This document shows, piece by piece, positions 46,360-58,766 of a stretch of DNA of 64,000 nt. The notes below the pieces were generated by a model. It saw nothing but the letters and a program-made list of their open reading frames with translations, did no database searches and was not told the DNA's origin. Source of the DNA: Pyrrhosoma nymphula (lineage: Eukaryota > Arthropoda > Insecta > Odonata > Coenagrionidae); assembly GCA_963573305.1 (NCBI GenBank), contig OY754332.1:140051977-140115976 (forward strand), read 5' to 3'. Position 1 is the stretch's first letter; each line of letters starts with the position of its first letter. The translations under genes and the position numbers were made by a program.

Positions 46360-49300
46360 TTTAATTAAAATTTATGATTTTGTTTGCTAAATGGAAACTT
46401 TTAACCTAAAGAATTTACATACACATGCGACTCCAAGTTTCATAGTTAAAATTATTTCACTTCAATTTACCATTTTGAAGCGCTAGCGGGTGAAAGATAT
46501 TAGTTTTACCGCCGATAACACCCGTATAAAACAAACTCTTTCCAAAGTTGGGTGGTACAAATGAGGTAGTTGAACGTAACACAAGTATTATCAATCAATA
46601 AATGAACCAGGAATGTATTTCACACACAACCAACCAAATTAAAAACAAGTTACCAACAGGTCAAGGGCCAGACGACCGTTATGCGAGTTTCCACTTAGAG
46701 GTTGAGCTTCTATCCTAAGTAAAATTAACTGAAATGCAGCCGGTTAACACAACGATGTCTCCCGGTCGCCGTTTCAACTGCTATAGAGCTTCTCAGTGGT
46801 GAATCCGCTGAGGAGAAGGTTTGTCGGCGAGGTCAAAGTGGAAATGGGTTAAGATATAAGCAATTGGCAGCCTTGGAGTGGAGGAAATAATGGGATGGGT
46901 AATGGAGGGGTGGACGTTTTCCATTGGAGCAACAGGAACTGTTTTCTGACTCCGGCCGCAGAATACAGGATCACAACCTTTGTGCCTTGGTAAGAGTGAC
47001 TGGATTTCTGGAATATTTCCTTCTCCAATCCTCCTCTTCAAAATGAACGATGGATATAAAAATGGGGAGAGGGTGCACAAAAAAATGCCTCAACTTTTTA
47101 TAAACATATTCGAGACAAAACTGAGCGTACGACATTGGTTTGTTGTTCGACTGTTTGGAGATGTGATCAACAACTTTTAGCACTAGGCCGTAAAGATTAG
47201 GTGAGCGAGTGACTCCAAGTGAGGAAAAAGTGGAGTAAGTGTACAAGTTACGGTGTGAGTCCGACGCAATGCCGGTTGGGCAAACAGACTGAAAACTTCA
47301 AGAACGTGAGAAGGAGCACCAAGCCTGTGTGTGAAACCAGAAGTCAACGTCACAAGTGAAGTGCTCTCAGGATTCCAACTGGATCAGACGTTTGGCTGCT
47401 GCCAAAGTATCGATGGATGGCACTTCCATTGTCTTCAGATCGTTGATGTCAGGACGCGTTGTGATGATCGATGAGATAGGTGCTTCCCTCCCCCTAGCAC
47501 TGCTAGGCTCATAGAGAAGTTGATACGGGCCTCTCCTGTACTCACCTATATACCTGTGCTCGCGGGTCAAGTCAGCTCTGTTGTCTGTCTGGCTTTTGTC
47601 ATTCCCCCTTCTTCCTGCCAATACTTTTCGGAGCACGGGAATCCTTGTTATCCTTAATTCTTACCCGAAGTCACTATTGAAGGTGTTCTTTTCTAGACGG
47701 ATTTCTATGGCTAGAAAATAACTCCTTTAATCGTGGTTCCGGGTGTGTACTAAGACAAACATGGAAACCCGTTCTGCGAAAAATATTGGGAATCCCATGA
47801 ACACCTCACTTTCTGCCCACCAGTTTTAAATAGCACAAACGACCTCGGTGCTTGGTCGCCACCCCGAATAAACAACCAGTAATATGACAAGCGGTTGGGT
47901 TTGGGCTGGGAGCAACAATGGTAAAGTTGGTGTTGTTCAATCTCACATAACCTCAGCATCAGGACCCTCAGAGGAATCTTGCCGAAGACTCTTCACCTGA
48001 AATCGTAAAAAATACACAATTCCTAGAAATTTGATATTTTCTTTGTAAGTTAAGCTCATGTCGATGGGTTTTCCAATTTTAGCATGGGGAATCAACAATT
48101 TTGGACGTGATAGGCACCATGAAATCTGCGACGACTGATAACCTCATTGAAACGCACTCCTTGAATACGGGTCACAAGTCAGTATCATAAGTTTTGAATG
48201 CAGTATTGATACAGGCTACGGAACCCACAAATAAATGATATATTTTTGAATGTAGTATTGATACAAGCTCCAGAACCCTAAAATAATTAATATTTGAAAT
48301 ACAACTCATTCCGTTAAACTTGTTTTCATAACCGAGGCTACAGAGCAGACTCATCTAAGAAAGAAAATATATATCTACACACCGGTACGCGTTTGTGTAT
48401 TTACTCTTTATTCGTTTTTAAAATTTTATTTTTTATTCATTCTATGCCCACAAAGTGCATACATTAGCCTCTTTATCTGTTGGTTTTGCAGGCTTTTCAT
48501 ATTTCTCTTACCGTGCTGGTGCTTTCCTGCAGAGGATTTTTCCTCAACGATGCCAAACAGTTATCCTTACTTTTTTCTACCCATTTTGTTTACCTCATTT
48601 TTTGTTAAAGCGTATATATCATGAGTATATTTTAAATTTTGTGCCACATTTGTAAAATTGCCTCGAATTCTTTTACATCTTTGCGACTTTGACGAGGAGT
48701 TAGACGGAAGAAAGGATAAACTAGTCTCAACCTCACCATTATGAGACCTTTTATCTATCTCAGGGTAAACGCAGGACCAATTGAATGAGATCGGGAAGTA
48801 AAAAAAATAAGAGCATTTCTGAAAGTTTTCCAGGAACTCATCAATTCCTTATGTTGCCTTTTCATTGAAAAATACATCCATCCATTGCCGCATCTAGTAC
48901 CTATTTATGATTGTACTTCTGCCCACCTTCTTCCCTGCTTCCTATACAATATTCACCGTAATCCTCTCCAAGGTGTAATTATCAGTCTTCCGATAATGAT
49001 TAAAACGGCCACAGCTGTAGCGCTCCTCCCATGAGAACTATTTATGAATTAATTTTTGGGATTTTTTGCAATGAATAAATTAAGTTTCAATAAGATTTTC
49101 GAAGATTCTTCATCTTCATTTTCCCCTCGAAGAAGCAATTTGAGCTTTTATGAGGAGGCTTAAATATTGTAGAGATTTGGCATCTAATTATACCATCATT
49201 GAGGAAACACTATTAATAGTTTGCTCAAAATTTCCCTCCTCCTTGCATACAAGTCCTAATTTCCTTGTTCATTTCAGAAGTATTCAATTTTAATTTCCAG

Positions 49301-51040
49301 TTAGTCCATGGGAAGCATATGCATCGGCAGTGGGATGTAAAAGGCATTTTGCATGTCTTAAATCTCCTATTTCAATAAAAGTTCTGGGCTCTTCAGCATG
49401 TTGATTGACGCCAAACCTTAACTTAGAGCCCTAAGAATGTTTACCTAAACCAAAAAACCCTCAATGGACATTGTAGGCAAGTTCAAATTGTGACCAAAAG
49501 TAACTGCCATAACTTTTGGAAAATAATAAAAAAATTTATTTTAATTTTCATCCTGCCTAAATATGCACGTGATCATGTGACTTCATAGAGTAACGTGATT
49601 GTTAGGCTCTAACGCTGAATATTACCTATTTTATATTTTGATTTATGAATCCAAAGTGAATCATTTTCTCTGACTCATTGTTCAAAATTGAAATAATCTT
49701 TTTCTAATTTTGTATTTTACCGGCAGTGAATGTTCTGGCCGATGATTCAACCTAATTTTTAATAGTATATTAGCGTTGCAATATTAAGGACACTGTAGTA
49801 GCCTACAATGATATTCCCTCCCATGGGGTTAAAAGGAAGCCTTTATCAGCATAAAAGATAAAATAAAACTGCTTTCTGTATCCATTATGTGTTGACGTCA
49901 TCCCAGGAAATTGCTGAAAATGTAACTATGTAGATTCCCTTGGAATACGGATAGCTTAGAATCAAGAGAGAATGAGATGAGTTTGACTGCTTTCCTAGAA
50001 AACCAACAGAATGTGTTGAGGAAAATGATGGGGAGTACAGTTGCGGTAGAAGTTAACATCGTGGGTCAAAATGGAAGGCTCTTACCTAACCTAAAATGCT
50101 GATCCTCTTCCCTGGTTTCTTATTACGGTGAATCTTCCTCAAGCGGTATTATTTAATTAAATACTCAGCTTTATGGTGGAGATATTCATGGGTAAAGAAA
50201 CACAGCACATTGTAATACCGGGTAAGGAGCTCAAAGGTTTATCCTAGAAGATATAATTACTGGAAAAGCTGCCCGATTATACGGCATTAAAAAGGTCATT
50301 ATGCATGGTGCTTAGAAGTTAATATAATAATTGTAACATGGTGTACCTTTGGTCGACGAAGCGTATACTCCAGTTACAATAAATGCGTCGAAGGAAATAC
50401 GTTCTAAAATAAATGTTTTTATATATTTTTCGACCAATGCACTCACTATTGTAACAATCTTACATTAATGTTGGTTAAATGTGGTGGTAAATACTAGTGG
50501 TCGCCTAGTGGTCGAAAATTGACCGTAGTTAATTAAATGTTTATGTTTGAACGTCATTGATGTTCTTTTGTGAAAGAGTATCCTCTATAATCATAGCATA
50601 TAATATTTTTGAATTTTGTTCTATTGCGTAAGCTGCGAGCGTGTACAAACACGTTATTAGCGTGTATTGTTTGCCTTAATTCCCTGCAATTCCTATGAAA
50701 TTTATAAAAATTAATTTTAGTAACAGTAGGAAAAAATACAATTACAGCTTGTATTCGTATTAATTTTTTGATCAAATTCATTGACAGTATTAATTTTTTC
50801 ATGTTGTTATTGAATCAAATAAACGCAAATAACAATGAGACTTGACATCCATAGAATATTATATATATAATACCTGCCTCGTATTTTTTCATACATTTTT
50901 CATTATATAAAAAAACCGGGCAGTTAAAAAAATGAATATTGTCCATTGAACTTTGAAATAGTTTGCAACTAAATTTAATGATTCAGAACTTCTGCGTAAA
51001 CGATGTTCTTTTTTGTAAAACCTCTTTTACCATTTTCTAA
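46360..51040. other. No gene recognised; small tandem repeat
   Basis: The open frames at 46793-47246, 47367-47636 and 47750-47959 (minus) and 48455-48655 (plus) are unrecognised. At 48192-48295 a unit starting TTTTGAATG(C/T)AGTATTG is present twice with a period of 52 bp. The stretch from 48.7 to 51.0 kb is AT-rich with many stops. Confidence 0.4.
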
Positions 51041-51049
51041 ATGCTCTCG

Positions 51050-52590
51050 GCCATTTATTTGGAAATATAAAATCTCAAACCATGGAACAATCGAACTGTA
51101 CTTACTGCGACGTACATTTGACCATGTGTAAAAACTGGCGGCCTCAATAAAATTCCAATTTCGAATGTTGGTCCTTGAGCCTTATTTATTGCCATCGCAA
51201 ATGCAGGTATAATTATCAGTTGAGTTATTTGAAAGTTGAATGGTAAAATAATACCGGAATATGTAAAATTTTACTTGGAATCAAAATTCTCTGATTGCGT
51301 GCGGTTCCAGTTAAAACTTCGCATTCAATAGCATTACGATGCATGCACTTAATGCGCCTTATTGTTCCATTGACTAATGCTTCCTTTGCATTTAAGTTTC
51401 TGATCAGTAAAATGATGCAAGTAACTTTCAATACTAACTTATGTGGTGGCAAACCACCAACAGTCAAAGAATTCAAAAACTCTACTGGATAGTTATTGAT
51501 TTCATTGTCATCATCACAAATTATTTTATCATAGCTATGATATGTTTTATGCTTACCTGGTCTTCGATCAAGTATATCAGCATTAATAAAAGTACAATAA
51601 TCATTTTTAGGGGCTAAAATAACTGACTTCTATATGTTATCTGAGAGTTATGTTTTCGGAAATATTTTCATGCACCTCATTAACAATATCATTTTCATCT
51701 CCTATTAATTGCTGAGGTATTTCAATAATATATTCACCAAACTGAGGGTATAGTGGGGCTTCATCAGTATTTTTCAAGAAGTAAACAAATTCTATTTCAT
51801 TTGGTAAGGCTCTCATATTTTGAGTAAACGTTACTTAATGAAAATAAACAAATTTATCACAATTCGTGGCTCAATTTTCAATTAATGTTGCACGTGATCC
51901 ACGAGGAACAACCGGTAAGATTTGCCGAAAATCACCGCCCAGAAGTATCGCTTTCCCTCCAAATGTTTATCATTTTCATCGCATAGACCCTGCAATAATC
52001 TATCTACGATTTTCAACACTTGCAGTGGGCACATAGAAATTTCATAAATAATTATCAATGATGATAAATTTGTCACTTTCATAGCTACTATTTGCGGTAA
52101 TATTCGGTACAGAATTTTCTAAAGTGGGAGTAGGCAATTTAAAAACATTGTGTAAAGTTCTACCTCCAAGTAACAGAGTTGAAGGTATGCCACTGAACGC
52201 TGTTCCAATGCAGCGAATATTGAGCGAATGTAATTTGTAAATGACTGCTGTTTGTGTGAATGTTTTTTTCACAACCCGCATGAGCGGTTAAACAAAAAAC
52301 ATCAGACCCAATATCATGATGCAAAACTTCATGAATCGCACGATCAATTAGGTTACGCTGTTCAATATTTGCAGTTTCATAATGCTCACGAAACAGAAAC
52401 TCCTTTTCTATTGAATCAATATCATTTCCTTCGTCTGTTCTCTGCGAACTGGTAGACCAAGTTCTTGACATGAAAAATTACTAACATTAAAAATATCTTC
52501 AATTTCTAATAGAACTCTATTAAGGGATACTTCATCGTTTTAATTTCTCAAAAAATCATCACTAAGATATGCTTAAAATTAATTCCAAAT
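51050..52590 (-). pseudogene. PIF1-family helicase remnant (Helitron-like or viral/host origin unresolved)
   Basis: On the minus strand, in order: LNRVLLEIEDIFNVSNFSC (about 52530), NIEQRNLIDRAIHEVLH with AHAGCEKN at the Walker A site (about 52360-52290; GCEKN where GxGKT is expected), and FTQTAVIYKLHSLNIRCIGT. Then come GIPSTLLLGGRTLHNVFKLP (about 52200-52140), IIIYEISMCPLQVLKIVDRL (Walker B DE changed to YE, about 52060-52000), a degenerate GDFRQ block near 51930, and the C-terminal AINKAQGPTFEIG and PVFTHGQMYVAVSTVR near 51180-51080. This order is diagnostic of PIF1-like superfamily 1B helicases. Several frameshifts and damaged Walker motifs show it is dead. No Rep (HUH) domain and no Helitron ends were recognised. 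Confidence 0.8.
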
Positions 52591-52661
52591 AAAATGTAAT
52601 TGCCTACTCACTTTGTTGAAATTCTAGTATCCATGGAAAATATTAAATAAATAAAAAATGA

Positions 52662-52727
52662 ACAGTATGAACGTAAACAAACGACAGAATATTATGTGCT
52701 TGACATTGACAGTATGAACGTAAACAA
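52662..52727. repeat. 19-bp direct repeat
   Basis: ACAGTATGAACGTAAACAA occurs at 52662-52680 and again at 52709-52727. It lies just upstream (in helicase sense) of the PIF1 remnant. Confidence 0.8.
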
Positions 52728-52729
52728 TG

Positions 52730-54580
52730 AATGTTTTATTTTATTTAATGTAATTTGTAACATATTATGTATAGATTTTAGCTTTATGCGCTCCTTTTCC
52801 ATATAAACTTTAACTATGACGAATCTCACACTCCTCCGTGCCAGCAATATGCTTAAAAAAGGGTACACAGTTTTATCTTCACGTATTAACACATAGAGAT
52901 TTCAGTATTTTAAGTATAATTATTTCCTGGTACTTTAAATCGTATTTTCTTGCTGGAATGGTGGAACTATTTCCTCCGACGCACCAGAACATTTACCTAT
53001 CCTTTTATTAGTCAGGCTTAATTAAATCATAAAAACTACTTATTAATTAATAATGCTTCATCATTCGTCCTTTTTATCAAACCATATATTAAACTTTTAA
53101 TTTTCACGTTGATCAAAATATTTAATCACGAATGAGAGCTAACTATGCTCATTCACCTGCGTTAGATTTTAGGCCAATAAATTGTTACATTGGTCGTTTA
53201 TCGGTGACCTGCGACATCGTTTATGTTGCTCCTAACCCCAGCCGACTTGAATGAATGATAGTGTGCGGGAGTTATTATCATTGTTACGTGCGGAGCAGTG
53301 GAAGGCTTTCAAAGCGAAATCAGGTTCAGTTAACAATTGAAGGTATTTCTGTTCAATCAGAAAATTATGCGGGAGCAAATGGCGGAATATTTGATGAACA
53401 TGGTTTATGATGGCCTGCCCATTATCGGATCGCTCGAGCTGTTTCAGTTGGCCGTTAATTGGAGCAGGGCTGCGTATTTATCAAACGAACGAAAGCGTTT
53501 GGAAATTCCGGTAGCGTTCCATTAAAATTCTGGCGCTATCCTGGAAAGGGGGAAGAATTATTTTTTTCTCCGGCAATTGCTCTCCATGCTGCCGCTGAAT
53601 TCTGTTACACTCGTGTTTTTATAATGGCCTCGTTGGCGGGAGCTCGCCTGTTCATGACTCAAGCTTTTCCTTCGGAGACAATGGAGGAAGATGGCGTTCA
53701 TACGTAGTTCATTTTTGGACCAAATAAGGTCACAAAAGAATAATTATTTGTAATGGGCATTCCTCGGAGCTTGCTCTTTTAAACTAATTATTTATTTACT
53801 GATCACGCTATCTAATCATTTTTGTCATGGTTCCATTACCTAAAAGCCTAATCCATGCGTTGCTGCTATGGTAGTGACAATCATGCAGGGAAGAGAATGT
53901 TACGTCTCAAATACTAATGAATGTCTTGATTCAGTCTAAGTTTTCCTTTATTAGTAGGTATTTGACGAGACGACCGGCAACAGTGATTATTTACTACATA
54001 TATTTACGTTGGGTTGGTTGGTGAGGGAAGGATTGCTTGGAAAATATGTGGAGGCTGAAAGGAAGCCAAAACATTAGTGACAAAACGATGCGAGCGATAG
54101 GTATCGACTGATATTGAACCTGATGCTGTCACATTTATACCACATTGAGAACAAAGTCCTCGAGTTGATGTTGGTGAAGTTCGGCAACAGTGGACTTTAT
54201 GTCACATGATACTTACTTAACCATCGGAAATTTCCGTAGTTGACACTCTCATGTCGATATTACCCTGATCTTGAGGAAAGACGCCGAATGGTAAAACTAT
54301 TGAACGTCCCAACCGACGGACGGCAGAGTTGAAGTACTCTACTCATTGAACTCAATTAGGAAGTAGGATCCTGAAGAAGATAGAGTGCAGCGAAACATTT
54401 TGATTATATAAATATTCATTCAGTGGATTGAATTTTTAAAGATTTATTTTAAAGTCAAAAGGAAATTTTCACTCAAAGTGATTCTTAACTTTTAATCACT
54501 CATTATTCTTTCGCTGCAATATATCATGATAAATATCAGTGTCTTTGCTTGAAAGCTACACGCACTTTTATCTCGTACCT
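52730..54580. other. No gene recognised
   Basis: The open frames at 53337-53525 and 53459-53707 (plus) resemble nothing known. AT-rich DNA with CTGAAGAAG...GCGAAAC near 54372-54395, then the insertion site of the LINE. Confidence 0.45.
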
Positions 54581-54592
54581 TATATTCGACCA

Positions 54593-54627
54593 TCAGTTCG
54601 ACGACAGACGTTGTGACGAGCGGACGT
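54593..54627 (+). promoter_or_regulatory. LINE internal Pol II promoter: initiator plus DPE
   Basis: TCAGTT at 54593-54598 fits the arthropod initiator with A+1 at 54595. GGACGT at 54622-54627 lies exactly at +28 to +33 and fits the downstream promoter element consensus. No TATA box is needed in such promoters. Jockey- and I-type insect elements are known to use this arrangement, which lets the transcript carry its own promoter. Confidence 0.65.
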
Positions 54628-54747
54628 GCTACTGTTGTTTTTCCAACTTAAAGTCTGGAATTTCTCGTGATCGTGCGTCGTATGTGAAAAATTTGGTCAT
54701 TGTAATTATTTAAAGTTGTCAACTCCGTACAGTAGCAGTGTTCCCAC

Positions 54748-55647
54748 ATGAAGTGTAATAAGTGCGACGAAACTATTCATCAAGAAGAATATGTTAAGTG
54801 CTTTGGATGCACTTCATATATGCACTACAACTGTTCGGGGCTAAGGGAATCATCCTATCGGTCTATGTCGGCGAAGAAGAAAGAGGCCTGGAGATGTGTA
54901 ACCTGCCGATGCAGTGAGAAGAACGGCACGGACTCAAGAGATAGCTCCTCCATCACAGATGCCCAACTAGAGGAAGTTACCGATGCAGTTATCACCAGAG
55001 AGGACATTAATCAGATAAAGAACAGCCTAAACTTCTTGTCCGATAAGTATGATGTTTTTGCTAGTAGTATTAAGGAGTTGAAAGACACTGTAAATAATCT
55101 GGCGAATACAGTTTGTGACCTTAGAAGTCAGCTTCAGGTGAAGGACTCCCTAATTGACGATCTGCAAAATAGAGTCATCTTACTGGAACAAAAGCAATTA
55201 GAAAAGCAAATAGAAATAACAGGAATCCATAGTGATGGTGATGACTGTGAAGTGCTGACCAAAAAAGTTATTGACCTTGCTAATAATATTGAAGTTACTC
55301 TTGATAAAAATAGTATCTCTGAGCTGTATGTTCTCCCAAAATCAAACATTAAACCAAGAAAAGTTATAGTTAAATTCACCAATAAAGCTGTGAAACAATC
55401 TATTCTTGCTCATAAAAAGAAATTAAACGATGATAAATTTAGTAAAAAATATCCTGACTCAAAAGTATACATAAATGAAAGCCTAACTTATTTTCATCGG
55501 CAGCTCTTGTGGCAAGCCAAGACTAAAGCACAGGAACTACATTTTAAGTTTGTATGGTATAAAAATGGTAAAATATTAGTTAGGAAGAGTGAAGGCACTC
55601 AAATAATTAAAATAACTTGTGAGAAAGATCTAAGCAAATTGGAATAA
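54748..55647 (+). CDS. LINE ORF1: PHD finger, coiled coil and RNA-binding-type protein
   Basis: 299 residues, starting at the first ATG after the 5' UTR. Residues 3-53 form a C4HC3 PHD-type zinc finger: C3, C6, C18, C21, H26, C29, C50, C53. Residues about 85-160 are heptad-rich and likely coiled coil (INQIKNSLNFLSDKY, LRSQLQVKDSLIDDLQNRV, LLEQKQLEKQIEITGI). Residues about 155-299 form an RRM-like and C-terminal region, basic and of the type shared with L1 ORF1p-like proteins and the baculovirus FP-like family (VIVKFTNKAVKQSIL, INESLTYFHRQLLWQAK, KFVWYKNGKILVRK). ORF1 proteins of LINEs bind the element RNA as trimers in ribonucleoprotein particles. Trimerisation here is inferred from the coiled coil. 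No stop or frameshift. Confidence 0.88.
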   Translation: MKCNKCDETIHQEEYVKCFGCTSYMHYNCSGLRESSYRSMSAKKKEAWRCVTCRCSEKNGTDSRDSSSITDAQLEEVTDAVITREDINQIKNSLNFLSDKYDVFASSIKELKDTVNNLANTVCDLRSQLQVKDSLIDDLQNRVILLEQKQLEKQIEITGIHSDGDDCEVLTKKVIDLANNIEVTLDKNSISELYVLPKSNIKPRKVIVKFTNKAVKQSILAHKKKLNDDKFSKKYPDSKVYINESLTYFHRQLLWQAKTKAQELHFKFVWYKNGKILVRKSEGTQIIKITCEKDLSKLE

Positions 55648-55817
55648 TCTATTGTATCAATAACCACTACCCTAAAGGTAAAATGAGAATGTTCATGTAT
55701 CTATTAATCAGGTAAACAGAAAATAATCAAGTGATCAAGGTTGGTCATGAAAAACATTTAAAGAATTAAATATAATACTAAATAAGAAAAAAAAAATAAA
55801 AAAAATAATTGATCAAA

Positions 55818-58766
55818 ATGGAACCACTATCTGTAATTTCTATTACCCCACATTGTAGATCATATGCTAACATGGCTAACTTTTGTAATAATAATACATC
55901 CTCTAAAGGCTATCTTTTTTACTTACTGAATGTGAGGTCTTTAAAGAAACATTGGGATGAACTTAATGTGCTGCATAATCAACTTAACAAATTTAACCAT
56001 GTCTTTGGCTTTGCCCTAACTGAGGTTAATGTAAAATTGTCAGAAATACATCCCTTTCATTTAATTGGATTCACTTCCTACCATAAGTTAAGACAAAATC
56101 AAAGAGGAGGGGGAATTATTTTCTATCTAAAGGAAAATATACCTGGTCAGGTGATTGATACTGAGATAAATGAGTGTGAATCTCTTATATTGACGACTAA
56201 CTTTGGCTCTCAAACTATGTTAATAATAAACATTTATAGACCACCACATAAAAACAAAAAGGAGTTTCTTACTAGTCTAGAAGCATTCATTGAGAGCAGA
56301 AATGAAAAACAAATAATACTACTTGGGGACTTCAACTTAAACTTAAAATCTAAGAGGGATACCACTGTGGCAGAATATAAAAACATCCTTGCTAACTGTG
56401 GTTTCCTGACCTACATTAATAAAAACACCAGATTAGAAATAAGAAACGATAAAGTCATAAGATCTTGCATTGACCATATTAGTGTTAGAGGTTTGCATTA
56501 TAATATTAATGGCTTCATTATAAATACAAAACTCTCTGATCATTTTCCAGTTGGCATTTTCATCCACACTAATGATGACATACCTGACACCAACTCCAAC
56601 TGTTCTTCCTCCTACCTTTGTAACCGGATAGTAAGGCAGATGATGAACAACATAAACTGGTTGAAACTATTAACATTAAATGACCCAGACTGCATATATC
56701 AGCAACTTCACGAACAACTGAGTCACATATACGTGAAGGCCACCGTCAAAAAAACAAACAATAACAGAGTAAAAACGTATAAGCAACCTTGGATTAACGA
56801 TATAATTTATTTTGAAATACAGAGAAGAGATGCATTATTTAGAAAGTGGAAATCTAACCCAACAAAAGATTCACATAGACAGAATTACAAAATACAAAGA
56901 AATAAAGTCACTGCCTTGCTAAGAAAGACCAAAAATAACTTCTACAAATCAAAATTTGTAAAACATAAAAATAACATTAGAAAAACCTGGAAACTAATAA
57001 ACAATCTCAGAAGAGCTCCAAACAAAACAAATGTTGACGCACTAATAAAAAGTAACTTTCGGAAAGAGTGGAATGTAAACATTGTTTGCGAAGCTTTTGC
57101 TTCACAGTTCACTAGCAATATTAAAAACATACTGCCAAACTGCTCACACCACCTCCTCAGTGATTGTAATATTAATATTAGCCCCCATACCTTCTCACTA
57201 ATGCCAATAACGGCAATTGAAGTACGCAATATCTTAAACAACATGAAGACAAAAAGCCCTGGATATGATAAAATTAGATTGGTGGACCTTACATATAGAC
57301 AGGAATTAACCACAATAATATCAAAGTGGATAAACCTAAATATCGAACAAGGAAAGATGCAAGCTAATTTAAAACTTGCAACAATTAGGCCAATTTATAA
57401 ACAAGGAAAGAGAAATGATACTAACAACTATCGTCCAATATCTATTCTTCCCTCACTTGATAAAATCATGGAACGCTATGTTGCCAACCAGTTGAGAGGT
57501 TTTCTTGCTAAATTTAATGTCATCACTCGACACCAGTATGGATATCAACAACAAAAAAGTACTAAAATTCTTCTTGAAGACTTCAGCGAAGACGTTCGGA
57601 AATGTCTAAATAAGAAACATTCCGCACTCGCTGTGTTTATCGATTTTCAAAAAGCATTCGATACAATCGATATAAACATTCTTTTGAAAAAACTGGAACG
57701 ATCAGGAATACGTGGAGCACCGCTCTCCTGGCTTAGATCTTACCTCAGCGACAGGAAAATAGTGGTCAGGTTGTTCGATCATCACAGCACAATAAAAACC
57801 ATAGAAACTGGTGTTCCACAGGGATCCATTTTAGGACCAATTCTATTTCTTTTATACATCAATGATATACCTGACCATATTAAAAGATGTAAAATATATA
57901 TGTATGCAGACGATATCGCTTTACTTTCGACCAGGAAGTCCTTTGAGATGGCAAGGCAAAAACTTGAATCCGATTTTTGTGCCATCCAAAGATGGTGTCA
58001 TAACAATAAATTAGTAATTAACAATAAAAAAACTGTTACTTTACAATTTATCAGTGTTAAAGAAAAAAGAAAAGCTATAAACTTAACGCTTCATTCCCAC
58101 TTATGCTTGCACTCCACTCAGGGCTGTCAAACAAGCAATACCTGCCGCTTATATTCATGTGTATTAATTTCCCAGGTTGATAATTTTAAATACTTAGGTT
58201 TGATTATAGACGAAAAATACAATTTTAGGCCACATTTGAATTATTTGTGTGGAAAGCTTCGATGCATTCTCTTTCAATTATCTCTTTTAAAATATACGTT
58301 GTCAACTGAGGTGAAAAAGTTACTTTACCAAGGATTAGCCGAAGCTATCATACGATACGGACTAACCGTATGGGGTACAACGTACCGAAGTTTTTTATAC
58401 GAGGTATTGAAAATTCAAAATAAAATAGTAGCCTGTCTGGATGTAACTGAGTCCAATGTATCAAATATATATATGAAATTAGGTTTATTACCATTACCAG
58501 AACTTTTTCAGTATGTAATAATATGTGAAAATGTTTTCCAAAACAAGTTTAAAATACAAAGAATTGTTAAACATAATATTGGACTTCGCTGTATCGAAAA
58601 ATATTATTTTCCAAAATGTAATAACAGGCACGGTAAGAGTTGTTTAATGTATATTGTACCAAAGATATTCAATAAGCTACCACAAACCTTACGTGAAACT
58701 GAAAAAATCTCTGTATTAAAGAGAGAAGTAAAAAAATGGTTGTGGAATAAAGAAATATGCAATTGA
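55818..58766 (+). CDS. LINE ORF2: APE-type endonuclease and reverse transcriptase
   Basis: 982 residues counted from the ATG at 55818. The frame is open three codons further upstream, but from a TTG. Endonuclease: LLNVRSLKKHW near residue 35 (Asn metal site), ALTEVN near 70 (Glu), GDFNLN with D171, CIDHI near 220, and SDH at 240-242 (the terminal catalytic Asp-His). Linker about 260-500, Lys-rich. RT: RPIYKQGKRNDTNNYRPIS near 525-545, QYGYQQQKST near 575, FIDFQKAFD with D609, GVPQGSILGPILFLLYINDI near 660-680, and YADD at 696-699 with D698/D699. The C-terminal region has YLGLIIDEKYNFRPHLNYL, as in CR1/Jockey elements. No RNase H domain and no clear CCHC knuckle. All catalytic residues are present, so it is predicted to nick target DNA and prime reverse transcription there. 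Confidence 0.93.
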   Translation: MEPLSVISITPHCRSYANMANFCNNNTSSKGYLFYLLNVRSLKKHWDELNVLHNQLNKFNHVFGFALTEVNVKLSEIHPFHLIGFTSYHKLRQNQRGGGIIFYLKENIPGQVIDTEINECESLILTTNFGSQTMLIINIYRPPHKNKKEFLTSLEAFIESRNEKQIILLGDFNLNLKSKRDTTVAEYKNILANCGFLTYINKNTRLEIRNDKVIRSCIDHISVRGLHYNINGFIINTKLSDHFPVGIFIHTNDDIPDTNSNCSSSYLCNRIVRQMMNNINWLKLLTLNDPDCIYQQLHEQLSHIYVKATVKKTNNNRVKTYKQPWINDIIYFEIQRRDALFRKWKSNPTKDSHRQNYKIQRNKVTALLRKTKNNFYKSKFVKHKNNIRKTWKLINNLRRAPNKTNVDALIKSNFRKEWNVNIVCEAFASQFTSNIKNILPNCSHHLLSDCNINISPHTFSLMPITAIEVRNILNNMKTKSPGYDKIRLVDLTYRQELTTIISKWINLNIEQGKMQANLKLATIRPIYKQGKRNDTNNYRPISILPSLDKIMERYVANQLRGFLAKFNVITRHQYGYQQQKSTKILLEDFSEDVRKCLNKKHSALAVFIDFQKAFDTIDINILLKKLERSGIRGAPLSWLRSYLSDRKIVVRLFDHHSTIKTIETGVPQGSILGPILFLLYINDIPDHIKRCKIYMYADDIALLSTRKSFEMARQKLESDFCAIQRWCHNNKLVINNKKTVTLQFISVKEKRKAINLTLHSHLCLHSTQGCQTSNTCRLYSCVLISQVDNFKYLGLIIDEKYNFRPHLNYLCGKLRCILFQLSLLKYTLSTEVKKLLYQGLAEAIIRYGLTVWGTTYRSFLYEVLKIQNKIVACLDVTESNVSNIYMKLGLLPLPELFQYVIICENVFQNKFKIQRIVKHNIGLRCIEKYYFPKCNNRHGKSCLMYIVPKIFNKLPQTLRETEKISVLKREVKKWLWNKEICN

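Noticed and set aside
56942..57313. 123-codon minus-strand ORF
   Set aside because: It lies wholly inside the intact LINE ORF2 and has no features of its own.
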